Assembly: GCA_029938175.1 (NCBI GenBank)
Contig: JAPYON010000005.1
Span: 1 to 47,642 of the forward strand
DNA from: Paracoccaceae bacterium
GTDB lineage: Bacteria; Pseudomonadota; Alphaproteobacteria; Rhodobacterales; Rhodobacteraceae
Direction: 5' to 3'
Length of the DNA: 47,642 bases
The position numbers and the translations under genes are program-made. How positions within the stretch are numbered: the stretch's first letter is position 1; the number at the start of each line of letters is the position of its first letter. The notes under the pieces are model-generated. The model was not told where the DNA came from. It was given only the letters and a program-made list of their open reading frames with translations, and searched no databases. Of the stretch, positions 29,126 through 36,560 are shown piece after piece.

Positions 29126-30295
29126 ATGTCAGTTATCGCCTCTATCGAAGACCTGAAGAAACTTGCCAAACGGCGTGTGCCGAAGATGTTCTATGAATAC
29201 GTCGAAAGCGGTTCGTGGACGGAACAGACCTTCCGCGAGAACACTTCGGATTTTCAGGAAATTCACCTTCGCCAGAAAGTGGCTGTGGATATGTCAGGTC
29301 GCTCGACTGCCAGCACGATGGTTGGGCAAGATGTGGCAATGCCAGTGGCGCTGGCCCCTATCGGCCTTGGTGGAATGCAATCTGCAGACGGCGAGATCAA
29401 AGCAGCACGGGCGGCCGAAGCGTTTGGCGTGCCGTACACTCTCTCGACCATGTCAATCTGCTCGATCGAGGATGTCGCCGCCGCGACCACCAAGCCGTTC
29501 TGGTTCCAGCTATATGTGATGCGGGACCATGACTATATAAACGACCTGATTGATCGCGCCAAAGCGGCGGGTTGTTCTGCGCTGGTTCTGACACTGGATT
29601 TGCAACTGCTGGGACAAAGACATGCGGATATGCGTAACGGACTGGGCGCTCCACCCAAGTTGACGATCAAGAATATCATCAATATGGCCACCAAACCGCG
29701 GTGGGCACTGGGAATGTTGGGCACTAAACGGCACGAATTCCGCAATATCGTTGGCCACGTCAGCAATGTTGAAGACATGGGAACGCTGGCTGAATGGACG
29801 GCAAAACAGTTTGAACAAAAGCTAACGTGGGAACATGTAGCGTGGATCAGAGAGCGCTGGGGCGGGCCACTAATTATCAAAGGTATTCTGGACGTTGAAG
29901 ATGCCAAACTGGCGGTGAAATCCGGTGCCGACGCGATTGTGGTTTCCAACCACGGTGGGCGGCAATTGGACGGCGCGATGTCGGCCATTCGAACGCTACC
30001 GGATATTATTGACGCGGTTGGCGACGATATCGAGGTGCATTTCGACAGTGGCATTCGGTCTGGTCAAGACGTATTGAAAGCGCTGGCTATGGGGGCTAAG
30101 GGGGTCTACATCGGGCGCGCATATATCTATGGTCTTGGCGCAATGGGGCAAACTGGCGTTACCAAAGCGCTGGAAGTCATTCATATGGAGCTAGACAAGA
30201 CCATGGCGCTTTGTGGTCGTCGGAGTGTGGCAGAGCTGAACCGCAAGAACCTATTAATACCTGAGGATTTCAGGGGGTGGTTCGAAAAACCGTAA
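29126..30295 (+). CDS. lldD: FMN-dependent alpha-hydroxy-acid dehydrogenase (L-lactate dehydrogenase type)
   Basis: A 389-residue flavoprotein that oxidises an L-2-hydroxy acid, most likely L-lactate, and passes electrons to the respiratory chain. FMN and substrate residues are seen: K252 in IIKGILD, H276 and R279 in SNHGGRQLDGA, and the FDSGIRSG and GVYIGRAY phosphate-binding strands. The ATG at 29126 begins the family-typical SVIASIEDLKKLAKRRVPKM; a GTG 12 bp upstream has no ribosome-binding site. A degenerate inverted piece of the same gene family is found at 28.2 kb. Exact substrate remains open. Confidence 0.9.
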   Translation: MSVIASIEDLKKLAKRRVPKMFYEYVESGSWTEQTFRENTSDFQEIHLRQKVAVDMSGRSTASTMVGQDVAMPVALAPIGLGGMQSADGEIKAARAAEAFGVPYTLSTMSICSIEDVAAATTKPFWFQLYVMRDHDYINDLIDRAKAAGCSALVLTLDLQLLGQRHADMRNGLGAPPKLTIKNIINMATKPRWALGMLGTKRHEFRNIVGHVSNVEDMGTLAEWTAKQFEQKLTWEHVAWIRERWGGPLIIKGILDVEDAKLAVKSGADAIVVSNHGGRQLDGAMSAIRTLPDIIDAVGDDIEVHFDSGIRSGQDVLKALAMGAKGVYIGRAYIYGLGAMGQTGVTKALEVIHMELDKTMALCGRRSVAELNRKNLLIPEDFRGWFEKP

Positions 30296-30312
30296 ACAAC
30301 CACCGAATCCCC

Positions 30313-30341
30313 TTCACATCCCCATCAAAACCTCCTATACG
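30313..30341 (+). promoter_or_regulatory. Candidate promoter of rplY
   Basis: TTCACA (30313-30318), 17 bp, TATACG (30336-30341), leaving a leader of about 60 nt before the rplY start. Confidence 0.45.
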
Positions 30342-30406
30342 GCCAACTTCGTTCGGCGCTTACACCCTTGGAGGATCGCCGGCATTTAATTTTAGGAGAA
30401 TTCCCA

Positions 30407-31063
30407 ATGGCTGAGAACACAACACTCGCAGCTTCGGTACGCGCAGGAACTGGCAAGGGGGCCGCCCGCGCAGCACGCCGTGAAAACCTAGTGCCCGGAG
30501 TAATTTATGGTGGCGGCGAAGAGCCCGTCGCGATCACAGTTAAGTTCAACGAACTTTTCAAAATGCTCAAAGCTGGCGGCTTCATGGCCACCCTTTTGAC
30601 CCTGGTTGTAGATGGCAAGGAGCAACGCGCGATCTGTCGCGGCATTCAACGCGACGTCGTTAAAGACCTGCCACGCCACGTAGACTTCCTGCGCCTATCC
30701 GGAAAATCCCGCATCAACTTGCAGATTCCGGTGACATTCCTGAACGAGGAAGACTCTGTTGGCCTAAAAGCTGGCGGTACGTTGGTTATTGTGCGTAACG
30801 AGGTTGAACTCAAAGTTACTGCAAACAACATTCCTGACCACCTCGAAGTGGATCTGGGCGAAGTTGAAATGGGTGACACAATCCATATGTCCGACATCAC
30901 GTTGCCAGAAGGCACACGTCCGATGATTACGGATCGCGACTTTGTTATCGCCAGCATCGCAGCACCACGTGGAGCTGAAGAAGAGGTCGAGGATGAAGAT
31001 GAAACAGCAGCCGACAAAGTAGAAGTCGTCGGTGAAGAAGAAGCAGAAGGCGGCGAGGAGTAA
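30407..31063 (+). CDS. rplY: 50S ribosomal protein L25/general stress protein Ctc
   Basis: A 218-residue long-form L25. The N-terminal 5S rRNA-binding domain (about 1-95) contains RAGTGKGAARAARRENLVPG and VIYGG. A TL5-like beta domain follows, and the last 35 residues are almost all acidic (Glu, Asp, Gly), as in many alphaproteobacterial forms. AGGAG precedes the ATG at 30407, so the upstream frame from 30368 is rejected. It lies upstream of pth with a terminator in between. Confidence 0.94.
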   Translation: MAENTTLAASVRAGTGKGAARAARRENLVPGVIYGGGEEPVAITVKFNELFKMLKAGGFMATLLTLVVDGKEQRAICRGIQRDVVKDLPRHVDFLRLSGKSRINLQIPVTFLNEEDSVGLKAGGTLVIVRNEVELKVTANNIPDHLEVDLGEVEMGDTIHMSDITLPEGTRPMITDRDFVIASIAAPRGAEEEVEDEDETAADKVEVVGEEEAEGGEE

Positions 31064-31094
31064 TTCCCACCTCCAAATCTTTATGCTAAAGAAT

Positions 31095-31123
31095 ACGCGC
31101 TGCCCTCGGGTGGCGCGTTTTTC
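31095..31123 (+). terminator. Terminator or attenuator between rplY and pth
   Basis: ACGCGC-TG-CCC pairs with GGG-TG-GCGCGT and is followed by TTTTTCG. It sits only 18 bp before the pth start, so partial read-through must supply pth unless pth has its own promoter. Confidence 0.75.
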
Positions 31124-31140
31124 GTTTAAGGAAGTCTTTT

Positions 31141-31812
31141 ATGAAACTTTTCGTTGGTCTCGGCAACCCCGGTTCAAAGTACGCGGGTAACCGTCACAAC
31201 ATCGGCTTTATGGCGCTGGACCAAATTGCCTCCGACCATAATTTTGCGCCGTGGCGATCGAAGTTTCAAGCTAAGCTGTCCGAGGGGCGTTTGGGGCGAG
31301 AGAAGGTTATTTTGTTGAAACCCGAGACGTTCATGAACTTGTCTGGTCAGTCTGTCGGCGAGGCGATGCGGTTCTTTAAGTTGGAACCTTCTGACATCAC
31401 GGTTTTCCATGATGAGCTGGATTTGGCTCCCGGTAAATGCCGCGTAAAAACGGGTGGCGGGCATGCTGGGCATAACGGGTTGCGCTCGATGCATCAGCAT
31501 ATCGGACCGGAATATCAACGCGTGCGCCTTGGAATCGGCCATCCAGGACATAAGGATCGCGTGTCGGCTTATGTATTGCATGATTTCGCCAAGGCTGATG
31601 CCGGATGGCTGGATGATGTACTGCGCGGGATCGGCGATGGTGCACCGGATTTAGCGGACGGAGAAGCCTCGCGATTTATGAATGCAATCGCGCGAAGGGT
31701 TATTCCCGAGCGGCCCTCCAAGCCCGCGAACCCCGAAAAGCCAACGCCGGTGGAAACGCCCGTTCCGGACACCCGCTCGGCTTTTCAAAAATTGAAAGAC
31801 AAATTCGGATGA
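31141..31812 (+). CDS. pth: Peptidyl-tRNA hydrolase
   Basis: Releases peptides from prematurely dropped peptidyl-tRNA. The 223-residue protein has the catalytic H19 in GNRHNIGFM, the substrate motif ETFMNLSGQSV, the FHDELDLAPG loop and GGHAGHNGLRS. The C-terminal 35 residues are a Pro-rich extension. AAGGA precedes the ATG. The stop overlaps the next gene's start as ATGA, marking an operon with the DUF2332 gene and dinB. Confidence 0.95.
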   Translation: MKLFVGLGNPGSKYAGNRHNIGFMALDQIASDHNFAPWRSKFQAKLSEGRLGREKVILLKPETFMNLSGQSVGEAMRFFKLEPSDITVFHDELDLAPGKCRVKTGGGHAGHNGLRSMHQHIGPEYQRVRLGIGHPGHKDRVSAYVLHDFAKADAGWLDDVLRGIGDGAPDLADGEASRFMNAIARRVIPERPSKPANPEKPTPVETPVPDTRSAFQKLKDKFG

Positions 31813-32870
31813 GGCCACTCGCCGCGGCCTTTAACGCGCGGGCAGATGCTTGCGAGAATCTGAACTCTCCGTTTACGGCGGAATTGCTACGGCTGGTGGC
31901 CTTAAACTTGACGGATGATCATCCCGTCGGTGCTTTTCTTCATGGCTGGCCCGATTTCGACACGTTCCGGGCCGGCGCAGTGGCCTTGCGACTGGCAGGG
32001 GCAATGCGCGCGCTGGTATTAAAACGGATGGATGAAGAGTTAACTGCTGTTTACCCCCCGAACGAAGCCCACGGGCCAGCGATGTGGAAAGCTATCGAAT
32101 CGGCGATGCGAGTCCACCACGCACATATTATCAACTGGATGGATTCGCCTCCGCAAACCAACGAAATCAGGCGCTCTAACGCGTTGATTCCCGGCTTTCA
32201 CCTGATCGCCGCTGAAACCGGCCTACCGTTGGATATGTCGGAAATCGGTGCCAGCATAGGTTTGAACCTGAATTGGGATATATTCGCGATGGAAATCAAC
32301 GGACAGGTTTGGGGGGATCCGGAATCGCACGTGCGTCTAACCCCTGATTGGCGTGGACCGCTGCCGCCGCGTGCTGACATCAAAATTCTTGATCGGGCGG
32401 CGTGCGATATCAAGCCGTTGAACCCGAATAACCCCGATGATCGCCTGCGAATGATGTCCTATATCTGGGCGGATCAAACTCAACGTATCGAAGACACACA
32501 GCTGGCGATTGATATGGCTTGTGTGACGGGTCGTTTGGTTAAAAAGCAGGACGCGTTGGAGTTTCTGAACGAAAGATTACCCCCCGTCGAGGGGGCCTTG
32601 CGGGTGATATATCACTCGATCATGTGGCAATATCTGACCAAGGAAGCCCAAGCCGAAGGGGCCGCGATGATTGCGGCTGCGGGGGACAATGCCACGCCGA
32701 ACGCGCCGCTGGCATGGCTGCGAGCCGAGCCGAGCCGGATAATAAGGGCCATGGGGCGGCGATTACGCTTAACATGTGGCCCGGTGGCGAAACGCGTGCC
32801 TTGGGCCGGATGGACCTTCACGGCCGCTGGATTTCGTGGAACGGATAGCCATGCAAGCCAAAATCGATAG
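31809..32870 (+). CDS. DUF2332 family protein with frameshifted C-terminus
   Basis: The 353-codon frame reads as a DUF2332 protein (unknown function) up to LAWLRAEP near residue 307. It then turns into an unrelated basic tail. The expected end, DNKGHGAAITLNMWPGGETR and LGRMDLHGRWISWNG, continues in another frame to a TAG at 32846-32848. At the break CGAGC is repeated three times (32721-32735); removing one 5-bp unit restores a single frame. In that state the stop would lie 2 bp before dinB, as expected for an operon. With the shift the frame instead runs 20 bp into dinB. The gene is therefore probably damaged, unless the extra unit is a sequencing error or a variable repeat. It overlaps pth by ATGA. 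Confidence 0.75.
   Translation: MRPLAAAFNARADACENLNSPFTAELLRLVALNLTDDHPVGAFLHGWPDFDTFRAGAVALRLAGAMRALVLKRMDEELTAVYPPNEAHGPAMWKAIESAMRVHHAHIINWMDSPPQTNEIRRSNALIPGFHLIAAETGLPLDMSEIGASIGLNLNWDIFAMEINGQVWGDPESHVRLTPDWRGPLPPRADIKILDRAACDIKPLNPNNPDDRLRMMSYIWADQTQRIEDTQLAIDMACVTGRLVKKQDALEFLNERLPPVEGALRVIYHSIMWQYLTKEAQAEGAAMIAAAGDNATPNAPLAWLRAEPSRIIRAMGRRLRLTCGPVAKRVPWAGWTFTAAGFRGTDSHASQNR
32721..32735. repeat. CGAGC x3 tandem repeat at the DUF2332 frameshift
   Basis: Three exact 5-bp units. Two units would keep the DUF2332 protein in frame to its conserved end; three units shift it. Confidence 0.85.
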
Positions 32871-34119
32871 CCTGTGCCGCGATTGCCTGACACCGTTTAC
32901 GGGACTGACGCGCTGTCCTGATTGTGGCTCTCCGCGCATCATTACCCATCCCGAGTTATTCCAGCTTTCCATCGCGCATATGGATTGCGATGCGTTCTAC
33001 GCCTCGGTCGAGAAACGCGACAATCCTGATCTAAAGGACAAGGCGCTGATCGTCGGCGGGGGCACTCGCGGCGTTGTGACGACGTGTTGCTATATCGCCC
33101 GCATCAAGGGTGTGCGCTCGGCCATGCCGATGTTTCAGGCGCGAAAGCTATGCCCCGAGGCGGTGATAGTCCCGCCGCGCATGTCGGTATATGTCGAAGT
33201 CAGCCGAGCCATCCGCGAAATGATGAAGGAACTGACACCGGTGATAGAGCCGCTGTCACTGGACGAAGCATTTCTGGACCTGACCGGAACCACCCGCCTT
33301 TACGGCGCGCCGCCTGTGGTGCAAGTGGCGCGGCTGGTGCAGCGGATGGAGGATGAACTGGGGATTTCCGGCTCGGTCGGGCTATCGCACAATAAGTTTC
33401 TGGCCAAGATCGCTTCAGACCTCGACAAGCCGCGTGGGTTGTCTGTAATTGGCAAAGCCGAGACGTTTGATTTCCTGCAAAAGCAGAAGGTCGGGATCAT
33501 CTGGGGTGTAGGCGCGGCCATGCGGCAAACGCTGGAGCGCGACGGGATTCGGACCATTGCAGACATCACGCGACGGGATCGTAAGGACTTGTCAGAACGA
33601 TACGGCGGCATGGGTGAACGCTTGTATCATCTGGCGCGGGGCGAGGATCGACGACGGATATCGGCCAGTTCGCCTGTGAAAAGCATTTCCAAGGAGACGA
33701 CGTTTAATAAAGACACGTCCGACTCTGAAATTCTCGACGGACGATTATGGCGGCTATCCGAGCAGGTCGCGGATAGGGCCAAGGCCCGGGATACGGCGGG
33801 GGCGATTGTGACGCTCAAGCTGAAAACCGCAAAGTTCCGGCAGTTAACGCGACGGATAACATTGGCCGAGCCGACACAATTGGCCGACGTGATTTATGAA
33901 ACTGTGCGGCCGTTGTTAGAGAACGAGCTGCCCAGCGGTCCCTTCCGCCTGATCGGCGTCGGCATCAGCGAGCTGTCGGGTGCTTCAGCCGCCGGAATTG
34001 CTCGCGATTTGCTCGATCCGAATGCGCCACGCCGCGCGGCGGTGGAACAGGCGACGGATAAGATCCGTGCGAAATTCGGAGGTTATGCGATACAAAAAGG
34101 CCGTGGGTTGCAAAAGTAG
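32851..34119 (+). CDS. dinB: DNA polymerase IV (DinB, Y family)
   Basis: A 422-residue translesion polymerase. A small zinc ribbon (C9, C12, C22, C25) precedes the palm domain, a feature I recall from Rhodobacterales DinB. Catalytic acidic residues lie in HMDCDAFYASVE (from residue 43) and SLDEAFLD. The helix-hairpin-helix region and little-finger domain (KSISKETTF onward) are complete. No LexA-type GTTC box was found directly upstream, because the gene follows DUF2332 by 2 bp and shares its transcript. The open frame starting at 32776 is not used. Confidence 0.94.
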   Translation: MQAKIDSLCRDCLTPFTGLTRCPDCGSPRIITHPELFQLSIAHMDCDAFYASVEKRDNPDLKDKALIVGGGTRGVVTTCCYIARIKGVRSAMPMFQARKLCPEAVIVPPRMSVYVEVSRAIREMMKELTPVIEPLSLDEAFLDLTGTTRLYGAPPVVQVARLVQRMEDELGISGSVGLSHNKFLAKIASDLDKPRGLSVIGKAETFDFLQKQKVGIIWGVGAAMRQTLERDGIRTIADITRRDRKDLSERYGGMGERLYHLARGEDRRRISASSPVKSISKETTFNKDTSDSEILDGRLWRLSEQVADRAKARDTAGAIVTLKLKTAKFRQLTRRITLAEPTQLADVIYETVRPLLENELPSGPFRLIGVGISELSGASAAGIARDLLDPNAPRRAAVEQATDKIRAKFGGYAIQKGRGLQK

Positions 34120-34161
34120 TACAGATTTTTCCAATAACGCAAACTATGCTGCATCGCAACA

Positions 34162-34190
34162 TTGACTTTTTTGCGGCGACGAGTCATATT
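34162..34190 (+). promoter_or_regulatory. Promoter of the 34.2-kb small RNA
   Basis: TTGACT (34162-34167), exactly 17 bp, CATATT (34185-34190). Transcription should begin near 34197. Confidence 0.65.
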
Positions 34191-34196
34191 AAGGGC

Positions 34197-34283
34197 GCGA
34201 TATAAATTATTTATCGTTTTCTTCCCGATGGGGAAGTTAGTTCCTCCCTGGACTCGGGCCGCTACTTAAGCGGCCCCTTTTTT
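34197..34283 (+). ncRNA. Candidate small noncoding RNA of about 85 nt
   Basis: A good promoter directly upstream and a strong terminator at its end frame a segment with no open reading frame. The first part is A/T-rich and unpaired. CTTCCC (34221-34226) pairs with GGGAAG (34231-34236) in a GATG loop. A single-stranded linker with CCTCCC follows, then the terminator hairpin. A C-rich CCUCC linker suits pairing with ribosome-binding sites; this is an inference. Related bacteria have several stress-induced small RNAs with CCUCC motifs, but identity with one of them is not shown. Confidence 0.65.
34256..34283 (+). terminator. Rho-independent terminator of the small RNA
   Basis: GGGCCGCT (34256-34263) pairs with AGCGGCCC (34269-34276) around ACTTA, followed by C and six T. 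Confidence 0.9.
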
Positions 34284-34289
34284 GTCTTG

Positions 34290-35141
34290 TTATTCAGCGG
34301 CCACGGAAACAAGGCCAATACGGGCCAAAAGACGAGTAATTTTTGACAGGGTCTTTTGAAATTCGCCAAAGTTATCACCGCGTTCGATTCGCGCCTCGTT
34401 CATATAAAGCGCGCGGTTGATTTCGATCTGAACGGCGTGCACACCCTTGGACGGGCGGCCGTAATGACGGGTTATATAGCCACCCGAAAACGGCGCATTC
34501 CGCGCCACAACGAGTCCGCTAGAGGCAAATATGCCTGCAATCGCATCAACTATCCAGCGATCACAGGATCCACCAAAACGGTCGCCTAAAATTATATCCG
34601 GCGTTTTTTTATCCACCAACGGCGCCGCATCAAGCGATTTCTGAGGCATAGAGTGACAATCCAGCAGTATCGCCATGCCATGCGCGTCTTTTTGTGCGTC
34701 CACTACATTTCGCAGACAATCGTGGTAGGGCGCATAGTAATTCGCGATACGCTCCTGCGCCTCGGTTAACGACATTTTGCCAGAACGGATAACATGACCA
34801 TTACCGACTACGCGCGGAATTATACCCAGACCTGCCGTAATACGGGCATTTCTGGGGGGCCTCTTCACGCCCCTGATCAATGCGGGGTCCAGTTCGTCGG
34901 CAGCGCGGTTCAGGTCAATAAACGCGCGAGGGGCATGAGCGGCCAATAAATGCGCTCCATTCGATGGCGCATCCATGAACAGTTCGTCAACAAAAGCATC
35001 CTCGGAACTACGGATCGCCAGAGAATCGAGCTGGGTGGCTGCCAAAAAGCTGGCGTGATAGTCCGAACCACTGTGCGGCGAACTGAAAATCACACAAGAC
35101 GTCGCGTCTTTCGGTGTTTTCAATGTGTAAGTGTTGTGCAT
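34290..35141 (-). CDS. N-formylglutamate amidohydrolase family protein
   Basis: A 283-residue zinc hydrolase-like protein. FSSPHSGSDYHASF near the N-terminus, FIDLNRAADELDP, LLDCHSMP and VQIEINRALYMNE are the FGase motifs, with metal-binding His and Glu residues among them. The family releases formate from N-formylglutamate at the end of a histidine-degradation route, but no hut genes are nearby and some members act on other substrates. AAAGGTAA lies before the ATG at 35141. The frame is open to 35390, but that part is the dead DUF1185 tail. Its end is 6 bp from the small-RNA terminator. Confidence 0.88.
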   Translation of the reverse strand: MHNTYTLKTPKDATSCVIFSSPHSGSDYHASFLAATQLDSLAIRSSEDAFVDELFMDAPSNGAHLLAAHAPRAFIDLNRAADELDPALIRGVKRPPRNARITAGLGIIPRVVGNGHVIRSGKMSLTEAQERIANYYAPYHDCLRNVVDAQKDAHGMAILLDCHSMPQKSLDAAPLVDKKTPDIILGDRFGGSCDRWIVDAIAGIFASSGLVVARNAPFSGGYITRHYGRPSKGVHAVQIEINRALYMNEARIERGDNFGEFQKTLSKITRLLARIGLVSVAAE

Positions 35142-35210
35142 CGCAGTTACCTTTCGAACTTCTATAACTTCCCAATTCCATCCAGCTTTGAACTGGCAGC
35201 GCAGAGCGCT

Positions 35211-35751
35211 GTCGGTTATCGGCCCGCTTCCCACCCGTGGAATCGGTCTCCACCGTCCGAAACTGCCATGAAAACCACTATTTCGCGGCGCGTGGCGCGT
35301 CGGCAACCAATATCGCCATGGTGTCGAAATGGTCAAAAGACCACGCTTCGTCTTTATGCCCGAGTGGCATGTCAATGGACACCCCGACACCCGTAATTTT
35401 CACGTAGGAGGGGATCACCGCCTTACCACCACCAACCGCCACCCGCATCGGCTTACCAAGTTTCGGGTGGATCATTGCGCTACCCTGCTCCATGTCACCG
35501 TCTGCGCCAACGATCGCGGCCTTTCCATAACTGACTGGTTCGCCGGACAGTATCGCGACAACCTCCGTCATCAAGGTCTCGCCAAGTTGGTCGCCCATAT
35601 CGAAAAACGGAGATAAATCTTCGGCGAAATTGCCGGCTAAAGGGTTGCGGACTACGACCGCGACCCCAACTCGGGTAACCGGATCGCAGGGCTCTCCAAA
35701 TCCGTCTGTGTAAATAGTTTATTTGAAAAATACGGTCTTGCGAATTACCAT
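35211..35751 (-). pseudogene. Relic of an amino-acid synthesis family (DUF1185) protein
   Basis: From an ATG at 35751 the frame reads VIRKTVFFK, a TAA at codon 11 (35719-35721), then TIYTDGFGEPCDPVTR, VRNPLAGNFAEDLSPFF and on to DAPRAAK with a TAG at 35278. Neighbouring frames carry the expected end, VVFMAVSDGG then RPIPRVGSGPITD. The lesions are one nonsense codon and two single-base losses near 35285 and 35250. A piece from 35598 to 35278 (106 codons) is open from an internal ATG but lacks both ends of the domain. The FGase gene follows and is intact. Confidence 0.75.
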
Positions 35752-35830
35752 TGATAGTCCCCCAAGTGGAGGCTATTTAAAGATCAGACGCAGGAACAGG
35801 CATTAGGCAAACAGATTTGCAGAAAAGACC

Positions 35831-35858
35831 TTGAACCCCTTCGCGACTCCTTTTATAG
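35831..35858 (+). promoter_or_regulatory. Candidate promoter of tRNA-Val
   Basis: TTGAAC (35831-35836), 16 bp, TTATAG (35853-35858), about 45 bp before the mature tRNA. A GCTGCTTCGGCAGC hairpin lies between them. Confidence 0.45.
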
Positions 35859-35902
35859 ACACCAGAACATTAGCGCTGCTTCGGCAGCACTTGTTGCTTT
35901 TC

Positions 35903-35977
35903 GGGTGTATAGCTCAGCGGGAGAGCACTTCGTTGACATCGAAGGGGTCACTGGTTCGATCCCAGTTATACCCACCA
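35903..35977 (+). tRNA. tRNA-Val (anticodon GAC)
   Basis: A complete cloverleaf: acceptor GGGTGTA with TATACCC (one G-U pair), D arm GCTC/GAGC, anticodon stem CTTCG/CGAAG with loop TTGACAT giving anticodon GAC, and T arm ACTGG/CCAGT with TTCGATC. The discriminator A and an encoded CCA follow (35974-35977). Confidence 0.97.
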
Positions 35978-36050
35978 TACCCCTCCCACGAGGGGATGGA
36001 GACCAAGATAAACTAGGCGCAACAACCGCGCCGCTGACAGGAGAGAGACT

Positions 36051-36176
36051 ATGAAAGTCAAGAATTCGCTTCGCTCCCTTAAGGCGCGTCACCGCGATTG
36101 CCGCGTTGTTCGCCGTAAGGGCCGTGTGTACGTTATCAACAAGACGAACCCACGTTTCAAAGCACGTCAGGGCTAA
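36051..36176 (+). CDS. rpmJ: 50S ribosomal protein L36, type B (YkgO-like)
   Basis: A 41-residue basic protein starting [20 protein letters not shown] and containing [20 protein letters not shown]. It has the C-minus form, lacking the four zinc-binding residues of the classic L36, and the length of the YkgO paralogue used in many alphaproteobacteria. GGAGAGAG precedes the ATG and a strong terminator follows. It may be read from the tRNA-Val promoter 75 bp upstream. Confidence 0.95.
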   Translation: MKVKNSLRSLKARHRDCRVVRRKGRVYVINKTNPRFKARQG

Positions 36177-36197
36177 TCGCCCCGATATTTCTAATTT

Positions 36198-36230
36198 AAA
36201 AAGCCGCGCTGGTTTACAGCGCGGCTTTTT
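36198..36230. terminator. Terminator of rpmJ, usable from both strands
   Basis: AAAAAGCCGCGCTG and CAGCGCGGCTTTTT form a 14-bp stem with a GTTTA loop, with T or A runs at both ends. Confidence 0.92.
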
Positions 36231-36237
36231 TATTGGG

Positions 36238-36552
36238 TTAGCCCAATAACAATGCACAAACCGTCGCGGGGTCGATATACCCTGTCTGATTTAGACCACG
36301 GTTTATCTGATACTTCTTGATCGCTTTACGGGTTTTGTCGTCAAAAACACCATCGATGCGACCGGGATCGAAACCCGAGCTGCACAGGCGATTTTCGATT
36401 AGCAAGCGGGTTGCCACGCTTAGACGCAAGCGGTCCTCTTGGGCTGTGGCCTCTGCATTGTCCTCAATACCGCCTGGGTCCAGAACTGCGACGCGCTGCT
36501 TCGTTACAATGGCGTGAATTCCGTCAGGGAAATTGATACATATGCTTGGATT
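36238..36552 (-). pseudogene. 5'-truncated peptidoglycan-binding (PG_binding_1) protein
   Basis: The last 63 codons form a PG_binding_1 domain: LIENRLCSSGFDPGRIDGVF, DDKTRKAIKKYQ, YIDPATVCALLLG. The frame is open upstream as NPSICINFPDGIHAIVTKQR and VAVLDPGGIED but starts directly after a TGA at 36553, with no ATG anywhere. rmuC ends 6 bp beyond that. A TTG at 36429 has AGAGGA 4 bp ahead and could in principle start a 63-residue protein. I favour a remnant of a larger exported protein. Confidence 0.5.
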
Positions 36553-36560
36553 TCAGCGTT

